DNA of 7,804 nt from assembly GCA_937877655.1 (NCBI GenBank), contig CALFJC010000119.1:1-7804 (forward strand), given 5' to 3'. Of the stretch, positions 1 to 5,400 are shown piece by piece. This DNA is from an uncultured Selenomonadales bacterium. Its GTDB lineage: Bacteria; Bacillota; Negativicutes; Selenomonadales; Selenomonadaceae. Numbering within the stretch: the stretch's first letter is position 1; each line of letters begins with the position of its first letter. The notes below the pieces were generated by a model. It was not told the DNA's origin, searched no databases, and saw only the letters and a list, made by a program, of their open reading frames with translations. Made by a program: the position numbers and the translations under genes.

Positions 1-83
1 CGCGCGATGAGATAATCGCGGAGGTGCGATTTAGCGGCGTCGAGAGCGGCTCTGTTCTTGACAGTCGGGGGTTTTTGTGACAT
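1..83 (-). CDS. Primase-like protein, N-terminal fragment (runs off left edge)
   Basis: An ATG at 83 opens a frame that stays open to the edge (27 codons plus 2 bases), beginning MSQKPPTVKNRAAL and continuing AAKSHLRDYLIA. From memory of the family, this kind of start ('A-K-x-H-L-R-x-Y-L') precedes the zinc-finger and TOPRIM parts of Firmicute phage primases. GGTGAT, matching the extended Shine-Dalgarno sequence, ends 6 nt before the ATG, and the preceding CHC2 gene stops only 7 nt upstream, so the two are co-transcribed and probably translationally coupled. It may be the start of the same gene whose body enters at the right edge: joined, they form one frame of 704 residues. If instead the window is a linear piece, this is a separate truncated gene. 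Confidence 0.6.
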   Translation of the reverse strand, partial: MSQKPPTVKNRAALDAAKSHLRDYLIA

Positions 84-90
84 AATGAAA

Positions 91-297
91 TCACCATCCT
101 TGTTTTGAGTAGTCGGCGGTGTGTCCGCAAGCGAAGCAGTGAACGGTGCGCCCGTCGGGAGTCAAACTCATGCTGGGGTGTTGGTCTGGGGAATGAAAGA
201 TGCAACGCATGTTCTTACTGGGATCGAAGCCGCGAGAAGCGGCTTTTTCGTTATCCGTGCTTGCGCGGTTGATGTGGAGCATAGATTTAGTGTCCAT
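91..297 (-). CDS. Small stand-alone CHC2-type zinc-finger protein (68 aa)
   Basis: The 68-residue product has the CHC2 zinc-binding pattern of DNA primases: Cys32-x2-His35, then Cys54-x2-Cys57, with HPSMSL and HCFACG around them as in DnaG-type fingers. In primases this module contacts single-stranded template DNA and helps choose start sites. Here it stands alone: the frame closes just after the finger, with no TOPRIM domain. The start at 297 is favoured over the upstream ATG at 345 because GGAGG lies 5 nt before it. It overlaps the preceding 59-aa gene by 11 bp, and the primase-like gene starts 7 nt after its stop, so it sits in the early replication operon. It may work in trans with the VirE-type protein as a split primase. 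A regulatory zinc-finger role cannot be excluded. Confidence 0.75.
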   Translation of the reverse strand: MDTKSMLHINRASTDNEKAASRGFDPSKNMRCIFHSPDQHPSMSLTPDGRTVHCFACGHTADYSKQGW

Positions 298-466
298 GTT
301 TTTCCTCCGAGAGATTGGCAAGAAGAATAGAAATCTCGTCGGCAAGGTCTGCTATTTGCTGTTTGTACGCGCCGATGATGTTTTCGAGTGAGTTGACAAG
401 AAACTCGATGTGCGCGATCTGGCGGGCGTCGTCGGCGATGCGCGCGCGTATTTCTTCATTGGTCAT
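287..466 (-). CDS. Small charged coiled-coil protein of unknown function (59 aa)
   Basis: The frame starts with ATG at 466 and reads MTNEEIRARIADDARQIAHI, ending in EEKHGH before TAA at 287-289. It is a continuous amphipathic helix with hydrophobic residues at heptad-like spacing (I, V, L, I, I, L, I, L, L) among Glu, Asp, Arg and Lys, so a short coiled coil is likely. No membrane segment or catalytic motif is seen. AGGAGA lies 8 nt upstream of the start. It overlaps the Cro-like gene by 11 bp and the CHC2 gene by 11 bp, an arrangement typical of a tightly coupled phage operon and good evidence that this short frame is translated. The function is not recognised; it could be a helix-bundle adaptor for a neighbouring regulator or primase. 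Confidence 0.65.
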   Translation of the reverse strand: MTNEEIRARIADDARQIAHIEFLVNSLENIIGAYKQQIADLADEISILLANLSEEKHGH

Positions 467-674
467 TTACGATGTCTCCTTTGACAAGTTCAGTGAAGTC
501 GACGGCGAGAGCTTTGGCAATCTTGCCGAGAGTTTTGAATGTGACGCGTCTGTCGGAGCGTGTCAATTGACTGACGGTAGCAGGCGGAAGGTCGGCAACG
601 CGCGCAAAATCGGCAACGTTGATTTGACTGTCAATCAGTCGACGGCGCAATGCATCGGAATCGATTATCAGCAT
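456..674 (-). CDS. Cro-like XRE-family DNA-binding regulator (72 aa)
   Basis: The 72-residue protein is almost entirely a five-helix HTH_XRE domain. LRRRLIDSQINVADFARVA forms helices 1-2, LPPATVSQLTRSD is the turn and recognition helix (residues about 29-41), and FKTLGKIAKALAVDFTELV is the C-terminal part. No effector domain is present, as in Cro-type and other small phage regulators. The start at 674 is supported by AAAGGAGAG about 6 nt upstream and by a strong promoter at 727-755. It is the first gene of the leftward early operon and is divergent from the repressor at 847, the classic layout of a lysogeny switch. It probably binds the dyads at 699-717 and/or 729-742. The regulator class is clear; which of the two proteins maintains dormancy is inferred from gene order. 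Confidence 0.88.
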   Translation of the reverse strand: MLIIDSDALRRRLIDSQINVADFARVADLPPATVSQLTRSDRRVTFKTLGKIAKALAVDFTELVKGDIVNDQ

Positions 675-698
675 TTATTTCTCTCCTTTCTTGTTAGT

Positions 699-717
699 TT
701 GACATAAAATTAGTCAA
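699..717. promoter_or_regulatory. Inverted repeat TTGAC-N9-GTCAA, candidate operator
   Basis: Perfect 5-bp arms surround an AT-only centre, between the -10 element of the leftward promoter and the Cro-like start codon. A half-site like AGTCAA recurs at 750-755 over the leftward -35 box. The position suits a repressor or autoregulatory operator. The identity of the binding protein is inferred. Confidence 0.45.
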
Positions 718-726
718 CACTCATTT

Positions 727-755
727 AGTTTATCTCGATAAAGGGGTATAGTCAA
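727..755 (-). promoter_or_regulatory. Leftward early promoter of the Cro/primase operon
   Basis: On the minus strand the -35 box TTGACT (750-755) is followed by exactly 17 nt and the -10 box TAAACT (727-732). This is close to the sigma-70/sigma-A consensus and about 53 nt upstream of the Cro-like start codon. The spacer contains a 14-bp dyad, so repressor binding there would block RNA polymerase directly. Confidence 0.75.
729..742. promoter_or_regulatory. Palindrome TTTATC-TC-GATAAA, candidate operator within promoter
   Basis: Perfect 6-bp arms with a 2-bp centre lie across the -10 box and spacer of the leftward promoter. This is the expected size and place for an HTH_XRE dimer operator. It is the strongest single repressor-site candidate in the switch, though no second exact copy was noticed in the window. 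Confidence 0.5.
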
Positions 756-787
756 GGTTTTTTGCGTTGAATTTATTGAAAAGATTG

Positions 788-816
788 TTGATACTAAACA
801 AAATGTAAAGTATAAT
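788..816 (+). promoter_or_regulatory. Rightward promoter of the repressor gene
   Basis: TTGATA (788-793), a 17-nt spacer and a perfect TATAAT (811-816) precede the repressor start at 847. This leaves a leader of roughly 25 nt that includes GAGGAG. The -35 boxes of the two divergent promoters are about 32 bp apart, so binding between them could coordinate both. Confidence 0.82.
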
Positions 817-846
817 CGAAAAAGAAAGAGCGAGGAGATGACGAGT

Positions 847-1371
847 ATGTCTGCATTTGCTGATAACCTTCGACGCATCCGCGAGGCTCAGGGCTTGAAA
901 AAATCAACGATAGCAAAAGCACTCGGCTTGTCGTTGCCTGCTTATATTTATTATGAACAAGGTAAACGTGAACCGGGTTTGACGAATATAAAAAAAATAG
1001 CCGATATTCTCGGCGTATCAGTTAACGACTTGTTTGAAGGCATTAATGAAGAGGCTAAAATACAATTTACATCAGCCCAAGAAATGTGGCATGCTATTGA
1101 TTTTAAAATAGTCGAAGAACCAAACGGTTACATTACAATTGTGCCGCCGAACTTGTTTAATGGAAATCTATTCCCTCTAGAATTGCCTAAAACAGAATTT
1201 GTTTTGTTAACCAATGAGATGAAAAAAAATATTAAAAATCCGAACAATGCCTTAAACGAATTTGCGAGTTCTGCATATGTAATAACCAGTCGGCAAGCTG
1301 CTATTCGGCGTAAAAATCCGCACGACTTGATTGGACATCCGGTGCCGATTGATTATGTACCGTTCTTATAG
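847..1371 (+). CDS. CI-like XRE-family repressor with unrecognised C-terminal domain (174 aa)
   Basis: Residues about 5-60 form an HTH_XRE domain (FADNLRRIREAQGL, then TIAKALGLSLPAYIYYEQGK as the helix-turn-helix, then LTNIKKIADILGVSVNDLF). The remaining 110 or so residues carry none of the Ser/Lys motifs of an S24/LexA-type autocleavage domain, so induction by RecA-stimulated self-cleavage is not supported. They contain aromatic and charged stretches I do not recognise. ATG 847 is preferred because GAGGAG (832-837) sits 9 nt upstream of it, whereas the in-frame ATG at 838 abuts that motif. The gene has its own promoter at 788-816, opposes the Cro-like operon, and converges on the recombinase gene with a shared terminator. 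It is visibly more AT-rich than its neighbours, hinting at separate acquisition. The repressor role is inferred from position. Confidence 0.82.
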   Translation: MSAFADNLRRIREAQGLKKSTIAKALGLSLPAYIYYEQGKREPGLTNIKKIADILGVSVNDLFEGINEEAKIQFTSAQEMWHAIDFKIVEEPNGYITIVPPNLFNGNLFPLELPKTEFVLLTNEMKKNIKNPNNALNEFASSAYVITSRQAAIRRKNPHDLIGHPVPIDYVPFL

Positions 1372-1383
1372 ATTTTTAGAAAT

Positions 1384-1416
1384 AAAAAAGTCTCCGTGTT
1401 AGTCGGAGGCTTTTTT
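1384..1416. terminator. Bidirectional intrinsic terminator between repressor and recombinase
   Basis: The stem pairs 1390-1396 (GTCTCCG) with 1404-1410 (CGGAGGC), with one G-U pair and a 7-nt loop. It is flanked by six A's on the left and ten T's on the right, so both strands read stem plus T-tract. It ends the rightward repressor transcript and the leftward recombinase transcript, whose stop codon (1419-1421) overlaps the T run. Confidence 0.9.
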
Positions 1417-1418
1417 TT

Positions 1419-2363
1419 TTATTGATGAAAAATAGAGTTGGCAGCGAGTTGCTCGGATAAGTTCTGCAATCGATTGATGTCGTTGATATAGAGCATGGTT
1501 GTGTTGATGTGAAAGTGCCGAAGCATCTGCTGTACTTGTGTAATGTTCGCCCCGGATTGCAAGGCAAGCGTGGCGGCGGTGTGACGAAGTGAATGCGCGG
1601 TGATTCGTGCCGTCTTCAATCCCGCGTTTTCGAGAGCGGCTTTGATGATGCGCGAGATCGACTTAGATGTTAGAGGTGATTCGGAGCGGCACCCTGCAAA
1701 AAGAGGCGCGTCGGTTGTGATGTTTAATCCGCGTGCGGTAAGATATCGGTTAATGGCGTCGGCGGCTTGTCGTGCTACCATCACGCGCTCGGATTTGTCG
1801 TTTCTGCCTTTCCCCTGCACGCGTAAAAAGCAACTGTCGGTTGTATCGCTTATATCACTTGTCAACGCGCGCGACAACTCTATCGTCCGCAAACCCGAAG
1901 TCGCCGTCAACGTCAACATCGCATAATCACGCTTTCCTTTCAACGTCGAAGTGTCGATTGACTTCAACAGCATTCGCGCTTGCAACGCCGTCAGCGCGTC
2001 TTTTTTATGCTCCCGACCCTGCTTTAATCCTTTCATTCCAAGGCTGATGTCCGTCGGCAAAACGCCGTTCGCAAACAGGTATTGACAGAAAAGCCGCGCC
2101 ACTGTGATATACAAATTGACCGTCGCCGCCGCGCGGTGTTTGCCTTTGTTTTTACCCGTGCCGATCGGCGTGTGCCGAAGACTATTGACATAAGAACGCA
2201 AATCCGCACGCGTCGGTTTTTCTATTTCTTTGCTCTTAAAGAAGGAAAGAAGCGGGCGGAGCGCGAGTGAATACGTCTTAAGCGTATTCGCCGATATCTC
2301 GTCACCGATGAAATTTAACCAATCACGGGCGTGCGAGGAGAAATAAGAATGGTTATTTCGCAT
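1419..2363 (-). CDS. int: Tyrosine recombinase (integrase/Xer-like, 314 aa)
   Basis: All expected catalytic residues are present: Arg159 (TSGLRTIE), Lys185 (VQGKG), His257 and Arg260 (HSLRH), His283 (LRHFH) and nucleophile Tyr292, nine residues after His283. An N-terminal SAM-like core-binding domain spans about residues 5-105 and the catalytic domain about 120-314, a normal length for Xer-type and small phage integrases. No AP2-like arm-binding domain is obvious. The start codon lies 4 nt after the stop of the capsid gene with no clear Shine-Dalgarno motif, so translation is probably coupled. It is the last gene of the late operon, unusual for an integrase. Its target site is not evident; the 32-bp repeated dyads at 5369-5400 and 5661-5692 are candidates. 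It could integrate the element or resolve multimers of a circular form. Confidence 0.95.
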   Translation of the reverse strand: MRNNHSYFSSHARDWLNFIGDEISANTLKTYSLALRPLLSFFKSKEIEKPTRADLRSYVNSLRHTPIGTGKNKGKHRAAATVNLYITVARLFCQYLFANGVLPTDISLGMKGLKQGREHKKDALTALQARMLLKSIDTSTLKGKRDYAMLTLTATSGLRTIELSRALTSDISDTTDSCFLRVQGKGRNDKSERVMVARQAADAINRYLTARGLNITTDAPLFAGCRSESPLTSKSISRIIKAALENAGLKTARITAHSLRHTAATLALQSGANITQVQQMLRHFHINTTMLYINDINRLQNLSEQLAANSIFHQ

Positions 2364-2367
2364 TCTT

Positions 2368-4230
2368 TTACGGCAACACTTTGACTTGCAACGCTACTAT
2401 TGCGTCAGGATCCGTCTTTACCACATCAAAGCGGATTATTCCGCGTACCGCAAATCCGTTTTTCCGCCACAAGTAGTCCGCGCTCGTCGTCAGCTCTAAA
2501 CCTTTTCTCTCAAAGAATGTCAGATACGCGCTCAAATCTCCTATGAATATCGGCGCATACGTGTTACTGCCGACCGTCGTGTTCGCCAAAATCGTATTCG
2601 GGATCACCACGATCTCTTTGCCACGATAGAAATACTTATTCGGTGCGGTCACGTCAGGCACCAGCAACGGTCTCTCTTGCGCATCCTCCAAATTCGACAG
2701 CCACAAAAACGCATCTTGATTGACATATATTTTAGCGTTCGGCTCATATGCTCCGTCCAGCGTCCTGTACAACGCCACATTCAGCTCTTTGTATGATGTG
2801 ATCGTCGTCGCCGCGATCCCTGTCGCCGTGTCACCCGTGATCAGCATCTGCAACGGCTCCAAGATTTTTTTGTTTTCCGTCCGCACCGCGCCTTTTGCCA
2901 ACGTCCGTCCTATCACGCCGACCAAATCCACATCTATATCTTCGAGCAACTGATTCGACGCCGGGACTATCAAGCCGTAATCTTTGATCTTGTACTCCAA
3001 CTCCGAGAACGTCAGTTCGCTTTCCGATACGTCCGTCATCTCCACAAACGGTTGAAATTCGGTTTGCTGATCTGGCAACGTCGGCCAGTGTCCGTATGCA
3101 CTGTTTGTATTTATTATCGTCACGTAATCCTTCAACGACACAAATGCCTTCCGATATTCTTGCAGCGTTCTCATTTGATCTCCGCTGATTAAATAGCCGC
3201 CGCGCGCGGGCACCGATTCAATCTGTCCGGGCGCGCCCGGCGAACCCGATACGTTGTAATATGCCATCTTTTCTTCTTCCGTCAACATCGCCGGCTCGCC
3301 CTTCATTCGGCTGAACACCAGTTTGTTGAACGCCCGGTTTCGCAATTTTTCTCTATCCGCCATGCCCAAGCCGCTCGCTTTTGCCGTCAACATGCCGCCG
3401 AGACTGCGAAAGTTCTCTTCTTCCTTCCGCTCGACACTTTCAAGGGCTTCTTTCATTATTTGCAATTCCGCTTCTGCCTTTCGCTCATTTTCATAATCCT
3501 TCATTCTGTTGTAATAGCCTATATCCATCTCTTTGTCTCTGATCGTCAGCTTCAATTCATCGCTTCTCTTCATTTCTCTTTCTTTCCTTTCTCTACGAAC
3601 TTCATCGTCCCCGCGCGGATCATCTTTGAAACGCAAGCCGGGCGGGATCGCCGCGCTTCGACATTCGCTCCTCAGTCCGCAACATCTGATTTCTTTCTGC
3701 GGCTTCAGTAGCTCGATTTCAAACAACGTCGACGCTTCCGTGCCCGTCAACCATCTTTCTCCGTCCAGCATCGTCATCAATTCTTCCTCTGATGTCGAAG
3801 CGCGCGCCTTCGACTTGTATGTTGTCAGTAAGCCCGCGCGGATCACGTCTAACGCCTCTGCAGAGCGTCTCATTTCTGCCGCCGTCCCGCACACTTCTCC
3901 GCTCGGCGCATGGATCATCAAATACGCATTTGACGGCATTTTGCACTTGTCCGCGCTGAAGAAGATTTGCGTCGCTATACTGCAACAATATCCGTCTACT
4001 ATCGCTGTCGTTTCTCCTTCGTGTCGACTTATCATATTCGCTATTGCCATTCCTGCCGATACCGAGCCGCCCGGACTGTTTATATACACCGTCAACGGTT
4101 TACCACGACATTTCTTCAGTTTGCTTTGTATCTCGCGCTCATATACCACACTGCACACATTCGACACATTCGCATCATCGGCTTCTATCGTTCCCGTTAT
4201 GTATATTTCCGCGCTTGTGCCTTCTTCCAT
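2368..4230 (-). CDS. Fusion of ClpP-type prohead protease and HK97-fold major capsid protein (620 aa)
   Basis: Residues about 8-180 are a ClpP-fold protease: YINSPGGSVSAG (48-60), nucleophile Ser84 (GYCCSIAT), His107 (LMIHAPSG) and probable Asp156 (MLDGERWL). Residues about 200-300 are Lys/Glu/Arg-rich and predicted coiled coil, resembling the delta/scaffold segment of HK97. Residues about 330-620 match the HK97 capsid family: a GAPGQI...ARGGYLISG segment, long E-loop-like and A-domain regions, and a terminal basic IIRFDVVKTDPDAIVALQV strand region. In most tailed phages protease and capsid are separate genes; here every shell subunit would carry its own protease and scaffold, removed during maturation. 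AGGAGG lies 9 nt before ATG 4230 but abuts the alternative ATG at 4239. HNH is upstream and the recombinase 4 nt downstream. No portal gene accompanies it. Confidence 0.93.
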   Translation of the reverse strand: MEEGTSAEIYITGTIEADDANVSNVCSVVYEREIQSKLKKCRGKPLTVYINSPGGSVSAGMAIANMISRHEGETTAIVDGYCCSIATQIFFSADKCKMPSNAYLMIHAPSGEVCGTAAEMRRSAEALDVIRAGLLTTYKSKARASTSEEELMTMLDGERWLTGTEASTLFEIELLKPQKEIRCCGLRSECRSAAIPPGLRFKDDPRGDDEVRRERKEREMKRSDELKLTIRDKEMDIGYYNRMKDYENERKAEAELQIMKEALESVERKEEENFRSLGGMLTAKASGLGMADREKLRNRAFNKLVFSRMKGEPAMLTEEEKMAYYNVSGSPGAPGQIESVPARGGYLISGDQMRTLQEYRKAFVSLKDYVTIINTNSAYGHWPTLPDQQTEFQPFVEMTDVSESELTFSELEYKIKDYGLIVPASNQLLEDIDVDLVGVIGRTLAKGAVRTENKKILEPLQMLITGDTATGIAATTITSYKELNVALYRTLDGAYEPNAKIYVNQDAFLWLSNLEDAQERPLLVPDVTAPNKYFYRGKEIVVIPNTILANTTVGSNTYAPIFIGDLSAYLTFFERKGLELTTSADYLWRKNGFAVRGIIRFDVVKTDPDAIVALQVKVLP

Positions 4231-4349
4231 GCCTGTCATCCTCCTGTTTTGTTACTCTTCTATCGTTCGTTCTCGTTTTTGCTTTTGGGGAGATTCTTCA
4301 TAAGAAAAGTCAAGCGCGCTCGCCTGCCCAGCCTCGCTGTTTTTTTCTC

Positions 4350-4742
4350 TTACCCCCTACCTCGCGCGATCGCTATCAATCTCTCTTGCAACTCGCGCTT
4401 TTCCTTCTCCCCGCGCTTGTACTCTGCATGCAACCGATTATGCGTCGTCGCCGAGACATACAACAGATTTTCTATACTCTCTTTCAAGTCCGGGCGTTCT
4501 TCGACCGGATATATGTGATGCGCCGTCGTTCCCTGCATTAGCCTTCCGAAGCATAACTCGTATTCGTCCAAGCCGTTTGCTCGTGCTTTCAACATCGCCG
4601 TCTGCCTTTTCCAAGCACCGCTGTGATAGTATTCGTTTTTCTTTTTATCGCGCCATTCTTCGTTGTATTTTTTATGCCGACACGGACACTTCTCATCCTG
4701 CCTGATGCTTCGTCCGCATACCACACACTTTTTCATCAACAT
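4350..4742 (-). CDS. HNH endonuclease of phage packaging type (130 aa)
   Basis: The N terminus has a small zinc-ribbon-like set of cysteines (Cys6, Cys9, Cys19, Cys21). The HNH core follows: His75-His76 in TTAHHIYPVEE, Asn92 in IENLLYV, and His101/His105 in THNRLH. A basic WKRQTAMLKARANG segment precedes it, as in small phage HNH proteins encoded beside terminase genes. In HK97-type cos phages such proteins nick or cut cos DNA together with the terminase large subunit. Here there is no terminase, so it might act on a helper's packaging complex or on the element's own DNA; this is inferred. GAGG lies about 10 nt before ATG 4742. It follows the sigma-like regulator by 65 bp and precedes the capsid fusion by about 120 bp that holds no credible gene. 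Confidence 0.88.
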   Translation of the reverse strand: MLMKKCVVCGRSIRQDEKCPCRHKKYNEEWRDKKKNEYYHSGAWKRQTAMLKARANGLDEYELCFGRLMQGTTAHHIYPVEERPDLKESIENLLYVSATTHNRLHAEYKRGEKEKRELQERLIAIARGRG

Positions 4743-4807
4743 TCTTTTTTTGCCTCGTCACTTGCTTCCGGGTATATTTTTCCATTCTTTTCGTCAGCAT
4801 AATTTTA

Positions 4808-5269
4808 TCACTGCAACTTTGTATAATTCATGTGCAATTCTTGTGCAATTTCGGGGCTGTCCGTCACGCCTAAGTCCTTCAGCCCCTGTCTGTGCAGTTG
4901 CATAATCCGACCGCGTGATATTTTCTGTCTCAACTCCGATGCGATCGTCGACCAGCTTTGCCCTTCTATGTATCTACGGATTAATATTCCGCGTGCTTGC
5001 TCTTTCTTCACTCGCTGCGATATCTCTACCAGCACGGCACTCTCTGCCAGCCTATGCGACACTTTTAGCTCGGCTAGCTCCTCTTTCAACTCGGCCAGCA
5101 TTATTCCATATTTCTCCACCGTTGATTCTACATATCCGCATTTTTTTCCGATTTCTTTCAGCTCTCGCGTCGTTTTTTCCGCGCGCGCTCTCAACTCCGT
5201 CTGCAACTCTTCTTTCGCCTTTATCAACCGCAATAGCCTTACAGGTTCCATCAACTCGTCCTTCTTCAT
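4808..5269 (-). CDS. Sigma-region-4-like late regulator with coiled coil (153 aa)
   Basis: Residues about 10-90 are strongly helical and charged (several KEELAELK-type heptads), probably a coiled coil. Residues about 93-134 read RGILIRRYIEGQSWSTIA, then ISRGRIMQLHRQGLKDLG, the pattern of sigma-70 region 4-like helix-turn-helix proteins used by Firmicute phages as late-gene activators (DUF1492, ArpU and RinA types). It is the first gene of the HNH/capsid/recombinase operon, fitting a role in turning that operon on. The promoter at 5290-5318 places the transcript start near 5283, which rules out an upstream ATG at 5299. ATG 5269 has GGTGAT 6 nt upstream; ATG 5251 with AAGGA 7 nt upstream is an equally good alternative (147 aa). 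The exact family is inferred from motif resemblance, not alignment. Confidence 0.72.
   Translation of the reverse strand: MKKDELMEPVRLLRLIKAKEELQTELRARAEKTTRELKEIGKKCGYVESTVEKYGIMLAELKEELAELKVSHRLAESAVLVEISQRVKKEQARGILIRRYIEGQSWSTIASELRQKISRGRIMQLHRQGLKDLGVTDSPEIAQELHMNYTKLQ
4818..4850 (-). repeat. Three tandem 11-bp repeats at the 3' end of the regulator gene
   Basis: Read on the minus strand: AATTGCACAAG (4840-4850), AATTGCACATG (4829-4839), then a weaker AATTATACAAA (4818-4828). Helical-turn spacing upstream of the HNH and capsid genes suits a regulatory binding site. The repeats are also coding (EIAQELHMNYTK), so chance cannot be excluded. Confidence 0.4.
4820..4848 (-). promoter_or_regulatory. 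Possible internal promoter for HNH/capsid genes
   Basis: On the minus strand, TTGCAC (4843-4848), 17 nt, then TATACA (4820-4825) lie within the tandem 11-bp repeats and about 80 nt before the HNH start codon. The match is moderate. It would let capsid genes be expressed separately from the regulator. Confidence 0.35.
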
Positions 5270-5289
5270 CCTATCATCACCACATCCGC

Positions 5290-5318
5290 ATTCTACCATA
5301 CATCACGCGACTTTTCAA
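5290..5318 (-). promoter_or_regulatory. Promoter of the regulator/HNH/capsid/recombinase operon
   Basis: On the minus strand the -35 box TTGAAA (5313-5318), 17 nt, and the -10 box TAGAAT (5290-5295) precede the regulator start by about 20 nt. It faces away from the repeat cluster. Nearby TAGTACAAA copies at 5351-5379 are close enough for a repeat-binding protein to influence it. Confidence 0.72.
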
Positions 5319-5368
5319 CGACTTTGGCTCTTTTCCGATCTTGCCTCCGATAGTACAAACCGACTGTT

Positions 5369-5400
5369 CATAGTACAAACTTTTTTTCTTTGTACTATAC
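5369..5400. repeat. 32-bp direct repeat, left copy, with internal dyad
   Basis: Identical over 32 bp to 5661-5692. Inside it ATAGTACAAA and TTTGTACTAT form 10-bp inverted arms around a 9-bp pyrimidine centre (5380-5388). Size and symmetry resemble a tyrosine-recombinase core site as much as a pair of iterons. Confidence 0.85.

Noticed and set aside
227..248. Plus-strand terminator-like hairpin (GCCGC/GCGGC followed by five T's)
   Set aside because: It lies inside the CHC2 coding sequence and would act only on antisense transcripts. The T run is short and the motif is explained by codons for EKAASRG.
4053..4230. Host ClpP protease or a separate protease gene
   Set aside because: The protease domain is fused in frame to an HK97 capsid domain with no internal stop, and it lies in a phage-type operon.
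4260..4301. 13-codon minus-strand frame between HNH and capsid genes
   Set aside because: It has no ribosome binding site, is very short and has lysine/asparagine-rich low complexity. It is treated as untranslated leader.
3533..4303. Plus-strand open frame of 256 codons
   Set aside because: It is antisense to the protease part of the capsid fusion, whose catalytic motifs fix the real frame.
5270..5299. Upstream start at 5299 for the sigma-like regulator
   Set aside because: It overlaps the -10 box of the promoter at 5290-5318, so it would not be on the transcript, and it has no ribosome binding site.
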